Assembly: GCA_025331565.1 (NCBI GenBank)
Contig: JAFREQ010000038.1
Location: forward strand, 1,054,001 to 1,118,000
Reading direction: 5' to 3'
DNA length: 64,000 bases
DNA from: Holacanthus passer
Lineage: Eukaryota > Chordata > Actinopteri > Pomacanthidae
Shown here piece by piece: positions 10,863 through 21,244 of this stretch. The notes beneath the pieces are model-generated. The model did not search any database. It saw nothing but the letters and a program-made list of their open reading frames with translations, and was not told the origin of the DNA. Each line of letters begins with the position of its first letter. The stretch's first letter is position 1. The translations under genes were made by a program, and so were the position numbers.

Positions 10863-11640
10863 ACCTTTAAGAAATCATTACAGATCTGGCTAAAAGGGGT
10901 CTAGTATCGGCTGCACGGTGGTGCAGTGGTTAGCACTGGCCCCTCACAGCTAGAAGATTCGCGTCCCAGTTAGGACGCCTGGGATCTTTCTGTGTGGAGT
11001 TTGCATGCCTGCATCCCTGTGCAGCGTGGGTTTTCACCGGGTACTCCGGCTTCCTCCCACAGTCTGCTGAGATTAATTGACTATTCTAAATTGTCCGTAG
11101 GTGTGGTTGTTTGTCCTGTGTGTGGCCCTGCGATGGACTGGCGACCTGTCCAGGGTGTCCCCTGCCTTCGCCTCAAGTCGGCTGGGATAGGCTCCAGCCC
11201 CCCGCGACTCTGCGGAGGATTAAGCGGTGCATATCCAATGGATGGATGGGTCTAGTATCTTTGTTTTATGGGACTTTGATATCTCATGAAAAGGAGTCAT
11301 CCAAGTACAGATTAGAAGCATGGAAAGTTGATATTGGAGAGGGTATACTTAAAGAAGACTGGGAAGTGGCATGCTTAAAGGCACAGCAAAATACAGATAA
11401 TACAAAATTGAAATTGCTCCAATATAAATGAATAATGCGAACTTATATCACCCCAGTAAAATTGAATAAAATCTGTCCTAATATTCCAGATATTTGTTGT
11501 AAGTGTTTAGAGGAAAAAGGAACGTTGTTCCATTGTGTTTGGGAATGCTCAAAAGTACAATCATTTTGGCAGAATGTGATGCGGGCCTGTGACAAAGTGG
11601 GTGAGAATACACCATTTGTCCCATTTGTTTAATCATTTCA
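10863..11640 (+). pseudogene. L1-type LINE ORF2 C-terminal remnant
   Basis: Frame 11255-11632 translates to an L1-like ORF2 C-terminal region: a tryptophan-rich lead, TPVKLNKICPN, then CCKCLEEKGTLFHCVWEC and FWQNV, the Cys/His-containing tail of L1-clade reverse transcriptase proteins. It is broken by TGA at 11429-11431 where L1 proteins usually have Trp (TGG to TGA). Upstream, the remnant appears to start at 10863, exactly where duplication homology ends, and is split by the SINE at 10909-11247. Dead element. Confidence 0.8.
10909..11247 (+). mobile_element. tRNA-derived SINE with 12-bp target duplication
   Basis: GGGTCTAGTATC flanks the element on both sides (10897-10908 and 11248-11259). 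Near the 5' end a perfect A box (TGGTGCAGTGG, 10919-10929) and a near-perfect B box (GATTCGCGTCC, 10956-10966) show descent from a tRNA. The body carries phrases very common in fish genomes (GTGTGGAGTTTGCATG, GCGATGGACTGGCGACCTG) and the tail is ATGG-repeat-like. It sits inside the L1 remnant. Confidence 0.88.
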
Positions 11641-11770
11641 TATCTTATTGATTTAGCTTTGTGTTACAGTTGTTAATTCATTTGTCATTGTTCTTTTGTT
11701 ACTTACCTTACTCACCATGTGCTCCAGGGGACAAAAGGAGGATTGACCAGATCATTCCTTGTATTTATAC

Positions 11771-11812
11771 CCTGGGTGACATCACCAGTGATGTCATTGG
11801 TGATGTCACCAG
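11771..11812. repeat. Inverted repeat GGTGACATCACC / GGTGATGTCACC
   Basis: Two exact 12-base complementary arms are separated by 12 bases that contain a further GTGATGTCA. All three blocks resemble ATF/CREB-type TGACATCA sites. It lies in non-coding DNA between the L1 remnant and the LTR-like element. Confidence 0.75.
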
Positions 11813-11973
11813 GCAAAACCAAGTAAGAGGGGTGGGAGGTAAATTTTGTTTAAATTAATTAGTGATGTTGAAAGTTATTTAGGTAAGCATGGGTATACAG
11901 GTACAATATCTAGTACACTAGTAGTGTTTAATTATGAAATATGTTGTGGAAAATGATTGTGTTACTTACCTGC

Positions 11974-12315
11974 TGTTAGGGGGAATATTTGTACACACCC
12001 GTGCAGATGGAGCTGCTGAGATTGACTCCTGTTAACAGGAGTCTATTTAAGCAGATGGTCATTGACTGTCAGGGGGGACATCAGTGTAGTCGTGTGCACT
12101 TGATGCTACAGTAATCTGAGTTTGTATGAGTTAAGTTGTGTTCTGTTAAACCGAGTTAACTGTTTAGTTGTTTCTTTGTTTATTTGGGTTTATTTTTTTG
12201 TACTTGTGTAGCACATTGCCACAGCTTGTAAATAAACACCCTTTTTTTGTAACTGGAAGTCTCTTTCGCCTGCCTCCTACCACATTTTTAGCCGCTTTGG
12301 TCCCACTCCCTAACA
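11974..12315 (+). mobile_element. LTR-like sequence (about 342 bp)
   Basis: It begins TGTTAGGG and ends CCCTAACA, i.e. TG..CA with an 8-base inverted terminus. Inside, in proper order, are a TATTTAAG TATA-like box (about 12043) and an AATAAA polyadenylation signal (about 12230) followed by a T-rich stretch. That is the layout of a retrotransposon LTR. No matching target duplication, primer-binding site or coding remnant was seen, so a solo or truncated LTR is the best guess. Confidence 0.55.
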
Positions 12316-14570
12316 GGGCCATTTCCCAGATGGTAGGTAGGGAATGTTCCCCTGCAAGCCAAACTCTGTATCCTGGGTATACAACCTGAAAATTTGGTTG
12401 TCAATTCTAAACAATCAGTATTGATTGATTTTGGGCTTCTACAAGCCAGAAGACTAAAAATATAGAATTGCCCTCTGTAAAATATGGTTGAAGGAGATTG
12501 CAACATATCTTGCAGAATGTTGTTATAACTTGAGGTCTTCACGTTAGCACTGCGGCTGCTTTTTCAGTTGTTTGTTTTTATTTACTTCTGTTACTCTTCT
12601 TCTTTCTTTCAATCTTTTGATAGTTTTGTTGTATAGTACGTTTAGACATTATTGCTATTGCTGTGGTTATTATTTGTATGTTTTTCTTATATGTAAAACT
12701 TAATAACATATTGTTTTAAAAAATCATGTTAAAGCCTGCTCTTCCATTAAAACCCATCTCTTATCGTGGCATTGAACAACTTTTGTCCCACAAGCTGTTC
12801 ACAAAAAGAACAAGCCAAACAATATTCGGACAAAAATGAAATATAAAAGTAACAGTGTGTAAGATTGCAGTAAAGTTGCAGATTTCAACCCACTGAAACC
12901 CTGGATCAGCCATCATGGCACCTCTGGTGTCTTCAGCACCTCATCAGTATCCAGCACGTCACCATCCTGTCATAAGTCAGTCAGAATAAACACATTTTAC
13001 CAAATGTTCTTTGAAGAGATCCTCCTCCTCTTCTCTGAGATGTTTCAAATTTGCAAATCTTACAGATCCAATTCATTTTATAAAACTAAGGAAACTTCTG
13101 ATAACTTCAACTTAAATTTGAGGTGTCCAGTCATCCATCTTTGTACATCAGAACTGTTACAGCTTGTTTAACATTTTACTGTACAGTAACGTCTACAACC
13201 TTAGATGAATGAACAGTTTTTAATGCTGAGGCTCAAAACTAAAATGTTCTGCTTGAATTAACTACATTATTACGCGTGTGATCTCCTATTAAGTAAAACA
13301 CAAATATAAACTGTGTGTGAATGTGTTGTGAATTTCCCCACTGTGGGACAAATAAAGGTATATCTTATCTTAAACTAATTTTAGATTGCCTTAATATTGT
13401 TGTGTGAAGCTGTTTTCTTCCTATATTTAATAATGAATTTAACATTAGTTACTTTATTAAGCCTTTTCCTAGAGAGTTTCTACAACTTGCTCCCAACTTT
13501 CCAGCCCACCTTATTTCTTATATCTGACACAGAACCTGTAGCACCAACAATTTTAAGCTCACACAAATATAACTGTAACGTTCAGGCTTGAACATTGCAT
13601 CTGTTTTAAACCAAAATTATCTTTCAAAACCTACATATGTCACAAGTCGAACAGCTCACAGACGGCCATTGACGCAGTTGTAGCTGTGGACCAAACTTCA
13701 CTCAGCCAATACCAACTTAAACTTTGAACTAAATGAAGCACCTGTCATTTGTACTGATGAACTCATTCGGCAGTGAAGACACTGTTAGCTTGTGCAGCTC
13801 TGAAAAGGTGTCAATGCTAACACATGTGCCACTAACTTCATTTACATTTAGCACTGTGTGAAAATGTTTTTTATAACTGTGTAGTTATCAGGAATCTTTC
13901 AGGACCCACTCTTCTAGAGACTCCTCTATCATTAAATCAATCTAAATAGATCAGTTTGTCTGGTTTAAATCAGGTCAAGAAAGATTTACTGTCCAATTGC
14001 TTGTTCACTTCACCCATCCAATGCAGTTTTGTAGAAACAGCGTGAGCTTATCAGCATATTGAGCATGCAGGGTATTTGAATTGTAAATTATTTTATCTCG
14101 AGGGATTGATGGAGACTTGTTGGGCATCTCACGAGCCAGATTTCAAAGTAGTGCCAATGTGTAGATGTAGATAACTTAATCTCAGAGAAGGTTAACAGAA
14201 CTTATATTGGAAAATATTAGATTCAAAACTTAAGAAATAATGTTTCATTTTTACAGTGATAAAGTTTGCTGTTGGCATTCGTAATCCTTGTAGGATAAAT
14301 GGCAATTTTTTGTTGACCCTATTTGTTGACCTTTCACCTTGCAACACTATCTGTCCTTATTTTCCACCCAAGAACAACCTGAATCTAAAGGCACACCTTG
14401 TTTTGGGCACCTGTTGTATGGACATACTAAGGACTTTATGACATGAATTGGACATTCAAAGACAGACTGTTATTGTCACATTCTTGCTTGTTACACTTAT
14501 CAATAATAATTTCATGTAAACATCTGCTATATATCATGCAAAATGATGACAGGTTACTTTAAAGCCTGTT

Positions 14571-14574
<4 letters not shown>
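12316..14574. other. Intergenic, no gene seen
   Basis: AT-rich sequence with only short random open frames. The one recognisable item is an inverted retroposon tail at 13330-13371 (AATTTCCCCACTGTGGGAC, then TATCTTATCTT). Confidence 0.6.
13330..13371 (-). repeat. Retroposon 3' tail, reverse orientation
   Basis: AATTTCCCCACTGTGGGACA, then AATAAAGGTATATCTTATCT, is the reverse complement of the tail at 7386-7436. Confidence 0.75.

Positions 14575-14618
<44 letters not shown>
14575..14618 (+). repeat. (TG)n microsatellite
   Basis: About 22 uninterrupted TG units. Confidence 0.95.
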
Positions 14619-14621
<3 letters not shown>

Positions 14622-14922
14622 TCGCTTATGTCCAAATTGGGGATATACACTAGACTCAAGACCAGTTGATTTGGGACAGCGGTGCAATTGGGGACAAAAA
14701 GAGGTGTCCTCAATTTGGAAAACTGTGATTTTTAAGTCAACAGTTAAGGTTAGGGTTAGGTAGTCCTTCAAGTTAGTCTCCAGGAAATGAATGGAAGTCT
14801 ATGTAAATTTCCCAAAAGGGACTGTGTGCGTGTATGTGTGCGTGTCCATCAACATAAAAACCCTTGGATACAAACAAAGCTCATGAAAATCTGGGTTTCT
14901 GAGGTATTCAAATAGGCCTAAG

Positions 14923-16239
14923 CAGAGGTGGCAAAAGTACTCACACTCTGTACTTAAGTAGAAGTACAGATAGGCTACTTGTGTAAAAAAAAGACTCTGG
15001 TAAAAGTAGAAGTACTGATTCAACTCCTTCAGTCAAGAAAAAGTAAAAAAGTACACGCTCTGAAATTTACTTAAGTAAAAAGTAAAAATGTTTTTTAATG
15101 TCAATTATACAATACTTGTTTTGATACCTTGGCAAAATGAAAAAAAACTTCAATTAATTAGTGCTGTCAATCGCTTAAAAAAATTAATTAATCGCATTTT
15201 TAAAATACCCCTTATTCATGCAAATTACCAGCTACTTGACTAAAAAGTTCTTGAATTACTTTATCAATTACTCCATGTAAAAGTGATTATTACTATATAA
15301 AAGTAACTTTTACATTACTTATTAAAATATTTGCTTTAATTCAATCATTAATGTGCACTATACAGCTACATTATTGTTGCGTACCTACATTTCTTTTTCT
15401 TGAAATTGCATTTGAACACACCATGATGACTTTTTGTTTACCATCGCCTAATTGTTATTTTTCTGAGCCGACCTTGAACATATCATAATATAACCTTACG
15501 TCACCTCGTTTAGTTCGCTAATTAGCTTTTATTTTGCGGATTTCAACGCGGATTTCAACATCGGGTTACTATTTTTAACTACCGGGCCTGCCACAATGTT
15601 TGAGTGCACTGAAGGTGGCTGCTTTGAGCAGATGAGCTGTCCTGCAGCAGCAGCCAGAGGTGACGGAGCTGTTTCGTCCCACAGACAGTTGAAGGTAACA
15701 TGACTCTACTGGAGTTAGAAGTTACTGTACAGACTGAAGGCTGCTGAAGACTGACGGGTCTGTCTGATGCTGTCAGTCATTTTGGCGCTGTAATATAATG
15801 CCGGGTGAGAAGTCCGTATGTCTCTGGTCATATGATTCATTTGCGTTAATAAATAAATAAGACGTTAAGATCTCTGGATTAATCGCGTGCGTTGCCGCGT
15901 TAACGTTGACAGCCGTACTCAAAATATATAAGCTTAAAAACTAACGTTTAACGTTTTTTCACCTTAAAGGTCCCCAAGAAAACTGCCTGCCACCCAGCGA
16001 GTTTCTAGTTTCTTTGGTTACTTCTTTTTTTACGTCGCGTCGTCATATCCGCGGAAGTTGAAAAAAAGTAACGAGCTATTTTTATCAATGTAAGGAGTAG
16101 AAAGTACAGATTTTTGCGTTCAAATGCAGGGAATAAAAGTAAAAAGTGGTCAGAAAAATAAATACTCAAGTACAGGTACCTGAAAAATCTACTTAAGCAC
16201 AGTAACGAAGTATTTTTACTTCGTTACTTCCCACCTCTG
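14923..16239. mobile_element. Non-autonomous hAT-like element, 1317 bp
   Basis: Termini are CAGAGGTGG and CCACCTCTG, exact inverted repeats. The 8 bases outside are GGCCTAAG (14915-14922) and GGCCTAAA (16240-16247), a 7/8 match to an 8-bp target duplication, the hAT hallmark. Subterminal regions are rich in AAGTAC-type motifs. No transposase frame is present. A second element appears nested inside (15159-15917). Confidence 0.85.
15159..15917. mobile_element. Probable nested element inside the hAT element
   Basis: The left end reads TAGTGCTGTCAATCG and the right end CGTTGACAGCCGTA, imperfect inverted termini of the GCTGTCAA type, with ATTAATCGC-type subterminal motifs on both sides. I could not match a target duplication, so exact ends are uncertain. 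Confidence 0.5.
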
Positions 16240-16376
16240 GGCCTAAATTATGCTTTTCTGAGATTCAGATCAAATTGATTGATTTGATTTGTATCTTTGC
16301 AGTAGCCTGTGGTTGATTACTATCCATTACACCTGACTATAGCACTGGTCATCCACTGGTCACCTGCCAAAGTCGC

Positions 16377-16400
16377 CTCCTCCTCCTCCTCCTCCTCCTC
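16377..16400 (+). repeat. (TCC)n microsatellite
   Basis: Eight consecutive CTC/TCC units between the hAT element and the her8-like upstream region. Confidence 0.9.
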
Positions 16401-16468
16401 GGCCGGAGTGTCCACCCTCTCTGGAGGTTATTACGCTCTTCATGCTGATTAGGTCTGAATGAATAGGG

Positions 16469-16494
16469 GCCTTTGTTCAGCTCCGGTTCCCACG
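16469..16494. promoter_or_regulatory. Candidate Notch/Sox input site upstream of her8-like
   Basis: TTCCCACG at 16487-16494 is the reverse complement of CGTGGGAA, the consensus RBPJ/Su(H) site, 12 bases from CCTTTGTT (a SOX-type site). It lies about 0.9 kb before the her8-like start codon. Motif match only. Confidence 0.35.
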
Positions 16495-17240
16495 ACCCGG
16501 CATTCGCCTGGCAGTCGCGTGGCTCTAAAACAGGGGCCCTCGCTTTAAGGGACCCAAAGGTGGGGGGACATCTGGTAAATCTGACATCTGCTCGCTAACA
16601 GTTAACAGCAGATGTCTGACATTTGAAAACACAGAGTGTGATCAAAGCAGACTAAACACGCCACAAGAGTGCTGCTCTTGGAAAACAGGTCCTCCAATAT
16701 TCCTCAAAAAGAAGAGATTTGGGTGGGTGTGTCAGTCTGACTCTCCTGCTGCAGCCAGCCGCTATTAAACAGAAGTAGTGTTAAGATTATGAGGCTTTAA
16801 ATGGGCTGCTAAGAAATCAGAATTAAGACAAAATTAATGGCTGATACAAATGATTTAAGAATAAGTGACTCATCTTCCATATCTGTACTCTATATGGGCA
16901 GATATGTCCTCAAGTGATTTGTCAGTCTATTGTGTCGTCCTGTGAGCTTTGAGAAACAGGTTTGGGCCTTTTTACAGGTAGTGTAATGTTGCTCCTGAAA
17001 AGAATAGGCTCCCTGGTGTAAAGCAAGGTAACTGCACACTCTTGTTCATCCATGGGAGAAGAGGAAACTGCTAGTTTTGTTGGGTGGAGAGTGGAGTGGG
17101 GTGTGGGTGGAGGGGCTGGTGCATGGTTTCAGGCTGGACATCTGTTGCTTGTGAGTATTTTTTTTTTTCTTTCTAGGCCGGGTCTCTCTGTTATTGAATG
17201 GAGCCAGTGACCTGTCAGTCTTGACTGATGGGACCCCGTG

Positions 17241-17304
17241 TGTGGGAAAATCCCGCAGCCAAAGAGATGGCGCATTCACATGCTAATTGCGCCAGATAAA
17301 TAAG
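17241..17304 (+). promoter_or_regulatory. her8-like core promoter with RBPJ site, ATTCACATG module and TATA-like box
   Basis: TGTGGGAA (17241-17248) matches the RBPJ/Su(H) consensus, the usual Notch input of Hes/Her promoters. ATTCACATG (17274-17282) is followed by CTAAT, seven bases and GATAAATA (17295-17302), a TATA-like box about 80 bases before the ATG. The hes6 promoter repeats this module with identical spacing. Confidence 0.6.
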
Positions 17305-17377
17305 AGGGCAGTGGCGCGCCGAGGGCCCTAGAGACGCTCTGAGATCCAGAGAGGAGAGAAGGCACCCGAGAGGAAAC

Positions 17378-18637
17378 ATGACTGCTTCATCCATGGCGCA
17401 CAACGTGGGCAAACATGCCAGTGCCAAAGAAGAGAGAAAGGTATTTTACGCACGGATGTACCCCAGATCATTTTTACGCACGCACTTTAGTCTTTGATAA
17501 CTTCATGGTGCCTCATCATCCTGGCTCCTTTTAACCTAAGTTATGATATTTTTTTTTTTTTACCTCTGCAGCTGAGGAAGCCGCTCATTGAGAGGAAAAG
17601 GCGAGAGAGGATAAACAACTGTTTGGATCAGCTGAAGGAAACTGTGATCGGAGCCTTCAGACTGGATGTGAGTATTTTTTTTTCACACGTGTCACGTCTC
17701 CTCTGCGAGTAAACAATGGAGGCTGAGTTAACCTCAGGGCTGATCGTCTATCTCTCTACAGCAATCCAAGCTGGAAAAGGCTGATATTCTAGAGATGACA
17801 GTGAAACACCTGCAAAACATCCAGAGCAATAAACTCAACGGTAAGAAACATGGATCTGTGTGTCTGATGCGTGTGGTCTAATGCATGGCTTTGATTGTTT
17901 AGGAATATATTGAGGAGGAATATATGGAATATATAATGTTATTTCGGTCATACGTGTTATCACTTGGGTCGGCACAAACTGAATATATGCCTTGAAACAG
18001 CTTGCGATCCCATGAACTATTTGAGAGCATCATCAACTCATGTTACTCATCTCGTGTCTCTCAGATGCTGTATTGAGCTGTAAAGTTGTAATCTGGTCTT
18101 GCTGTTTATAATAGTTGAATGAAATTGTGCTGCTCAGCTGTAAAAGATTTAATATTACTGAGCAACTTCATGATCATCACTTGAAGCTGTTTTTCCATAT
18201 GCATTTTTTTGCTGTCACCACTAGGGGGTGCTACAACCTCACTCCTCACTGCTTTTCTCCTTGCAGACCCCACATTAGGCCTGGAGGCCCAGCAGAAATA
18301 CAGCACAGGGTACATTCAGTGCATGCACGAGGTCCACAACATGCTCCTCACCTGCGACTGGATGGACAAAACTCTGGGCTCCCGTCTGCTCAACCACCTC
18401 CTCAAGTCCCTGCCCAGGTCCACCGATGAGCGCCCTCTCCAGCCCACACCCAGGCATGATGTCCCTCCTCCTGCCAGCCAAGGCCAGGGGCTCCCCAGCA
18501 CACCCCTCAGAGGAGACCCCCTGGCTGGGAGGCAGCTCCAGAGAGAAGGGCCCGCCTGCCATGTGGCTGGGCACCGAGAGAGACCGGCGCTCCACAGCTC
18601 CCACCTGGGGATGCTGGAGATGTGGAGGCCCTGGTGA
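17378..18637 (+). CDS. her8: her8-like bHLH-Orange transcriptional repressor
   Basis: CDS join(17378..17440, 17572..17667, 17762..17840, 18267..18637); 202 aa, all GT-AG. The basic region RKPLIERKRRERIN carries the Hes-family proline; the helix-loop-helix runs to about residue 75; an Orange domain follows (YSTGYIQCMHEVHNMLL, LLNHLLKSL, about 88-130); a Pro-rich tail ends in WRPW, the Groucho/TLE-recruiting tetrapeptide. Such proteins bind N-box/E-box DNA in the nucleus and repress proneural or segmentation genes downstream of Notch. Exon structure is the classical four-exon Hes layout, shared with hes6 4 kb downstream. The her8 label comes from resemblance to zebrafish Her8 proteins as I remember them; a her4- or hes-type name is less likely. 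A class-C E-box (CACGTG) in intron 2 (17686-17691) could allow self-repression. Confidence 0.85.
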
Positions 18638-18992
18638 ACTGGTGGACGAATGATCTTGGTTGTCCATTTTGTTAGACCATCCTCTGTTATGTATCTTATA
18701 GATATGCTGCTCAGAAGACAAACGTGGGGCAGTTTTGTTCCAGTGATTATTATTGTAGGTGTGCTATAATGATTCTATACAGACCTTTTCTCAGTACTTC
18801 CCTTCAGAAGTCGACTTCTTGTAGCCTGCATTATAGAAGGCTCTTATTAATCTTTCATGTATTTATTGTATTAACAGCTTTATTTATTTGATATTATAAG
18901 GCATGACTTTGCTTTGTAGACCATTTGCTTGGCATTGCATAGATGTTTATGTCTTCCTCCTTTGCTGTATAATTAACCCAAACATTAATAAC

Positions 18993-18998
18993 AATAAA
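18993..18998 (+). terminator. Polyadenylation signal of her8-like
   Basis: AATAAA about 355 bases after the stop codon, followed by a T-rich stretch. First clear signal downstream of the gene. Confidence 0.65.
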
Positions 18999-19825
18999 AC
19001 TTATTGTACATTCTTGAGATTTCATTCAGCTTTATGAACAATCTTGTTCATGTACAACTGCTCTTGTATTTTGACATGTCTGCTATATTTGCCAGTCCCT
19101 GACATATGACACAAGGAGGCCCAAACTGTTTACTTCTCAGGTTATTTACTAATATTATCATGCAATATGGAAATATAACCAGCAAATGAGGCCTGTTTGC
19201 TACTATAAAAGTCATTGTCAAAAGTCATTAAAAAATAACAGACCTGTACCTGTACTTGTAAAAAAAAAAAAACTTACCGACTGACTTTTAAATCAAGTCA
19301 CATAATGACTGTGAAATGGGTCACTCACAGGGAGACATTTTAGAATCCAATTCTGCAGCATCTTTTTGAGCCTCATTGTTTTAATGGCTGCAGCTGTAAC
19401 AGTTCAGTCTCACCACATTTCCAGCGGGAGCAGGTGGGTGTTTTCAGTAAACAAACTCAGATAAATACACCACCTGCCCTGCAACAAATGCCAGAAAGAC
19501 AAAGTCTAGTGAAGAAAGTGGGTTCTAGCCAGACCAAACAGAGCTAAAAGGCCTTTTTTTACAGCACACATTTTGACTTGTCATAACAGGTGAAATCACA
19601 GGTGACAATGATACCTGTCATAAAAACATGAACTCTGTTTTATTCAAGTGTCCTAGTAAACTGTGACACTGAGGCAGCATTCACAATAGCAGGACCCTTA
19701 AACCTGTGCGTTTCCTCCTGTGACGTCAGAATGTCTTCTATGAACAAGAGCTAGAAACTTTAGGTGTTGATAATATGTCAGGAGTTTTTCTGCCCCCTGG
19801 TGATTAAAATTGGAGATTTGATTAA

Positions 19826-20382
19826 AAGGGTCAGTTCACCCAAATCATAAAGCAATATGTTTTCTGACTCACCTGTAGTGGCATCTATAGTTTTAATTTT
19901 ATGCTATGAAGACTTAACATACTCAGTCAATACAACTGAGGTGAATGGAGTTTCATTTGTGTTGCTCAAAGCTGTTTACGCTGTGGACATGTAAGGAAAA
20001 GCACAGGTGTAAATAAAATCAGCAATGGTTGAATTTCACATTGTTATGGCTCATTGGGACACTTGAATAGAACAGCCATCGTTCATGTCATTTCTAACAC
20101 CTGTTCTTTTCTGGCTATATGACAATTTCTATACAGACTATTTCTTTGATAGAAGATACTCAGATTCACAGTGAGGTCTGTGAATCTGAGTAACCAGGAA
20201 ATTGTTGCTGGACACAAATGCTGCAAAATCTTTTGATATCCCAAATGAAATTCCCTTCACCTCCATTGCTTTTGGGGTGGTCAGAGACTGGGTATCTCAC
20301 AACATGGGCCCTCAAATTATCTGTATGGCTAGATGCCAGCAAGGTAAGTAGGTAATTGTTATGATTTGGAGGAACTGACCCT
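19826..20382. mobile_element. MITE with TTAA target duplication
   Basis: TTAA flanks both ends (19822-19825 and 20383-20386). Terminal inverted repeats share AGGGTCAGTTC and then CCAAATCATAA (about 20 of 22 positions). Length is about 557 bp with no transposase frame. TTAA duplication suggests piggyBac-type mobilisation. It contains a perfect 15-bp hairpin at 20157-20192. Confidence 0.8.
20157..20192. repeat. Perfect 15-bp hairpin within the MITE
   Basis: The arm TACTCAGATTCACAG (20157-20171) is fully complementary to CTGTGAATCTGAGTA (20178-20192), with a 6-base loop. Confidence 0.85.
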
Positions 20383-21204
20383 TTAATCCCATGGTCTGCC
20401 AACACATTCCACATACTTGCATTGGATTGGATTGCATACTGGATACTGGCACTCTGCTTTACCAGTTTCATTTGACCTCTGGTAGACTATCAACATTAAA
20501 AAGAAGTTGGATAATCTTAAAAGGGACCCAGTGAGGTTTGAAACAGGGATTTTGAGATCACTTTATGTCGCCACAGTCATCTCCATCTGGGCGCACACAA
20601 ACGTCAAGGTCAAAGAGAGTGTTCTGCTACATTTGGCTTTTCATAAAGATGTAATTCATCTTTGGGTTTAGGGAAGTAGAATCGTGCATATGGCCCATTC
20701 TCCTGCTATTATTGCCGTTATGATTGGCCGCCACATGGAGCCAGGCGGTGGGTCTGAAAAGGGGGGAAGGGGGTCTGGTCCCTCAGCGGAGCTCTGCAAC
20801 AAAAGCGAGCCGAGACAGCTGCTCCCTCCACAGTCTACACCATTAAAGACCTGGAACAGGGACCCGGTGGTGGCGAGGTGCCAAAACCCCTCCACTTGAA
20901 AGGCCTGAGACTCTTCCTTCATTTGGGGCACTAGACTTCAGTGGTGCCGTCTTCGGAAATGGTGCGCAATTGTGCCAATGCCGTGCGCAAAAGAGCACCT
21001 GTAAACACATTCCTGCATTTACCTGGAAGGTGGCACAGAGGCCTGCACGGGTCCTTTTTCCAGCAGACAGCAGTCCTCTATTGTGAGGGTGATTTGCATG
21101 ATAATGGCATGTACAAAGCATGTATAATAACGAGGGCAGAGGCTGTGCGCTCTTATTAGACATAAACAAATAGACATTGTGCGCAAAGGACCAAACCCAT
21201 GCAA

Positions 21205-21210
<6 letters not shown>

Positions 21211-21244
<34 letters not shown>

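Larger units (their letters stand above)
6552..10865. repeat. Tandem duplication unit 2
   Basis: Second copy of the 43-4275 unit. It differs by a small (GATAA)n retroposon at 7386-7436, about 50 bases missing in the 3' flank near 10845, scattered substitutions, and exon changes clustered in the lectin folds. Homology stops at about 10865, where L1-like sequence begins. Confidence 0.9.

Noticed and set aside
10919..10966. A and B boxes suggesting a tRNA gene
   Set aside because: No cloverleaf with a proper anticodon arm; the boxes belong to the SINE flanked by the 12-bp target duplication.
18275..18721. 148-residue minus-strand open frame
   Set aside because: Shadow of the her8-like last exon; the sense strand carries the Orange domain and WRPW.
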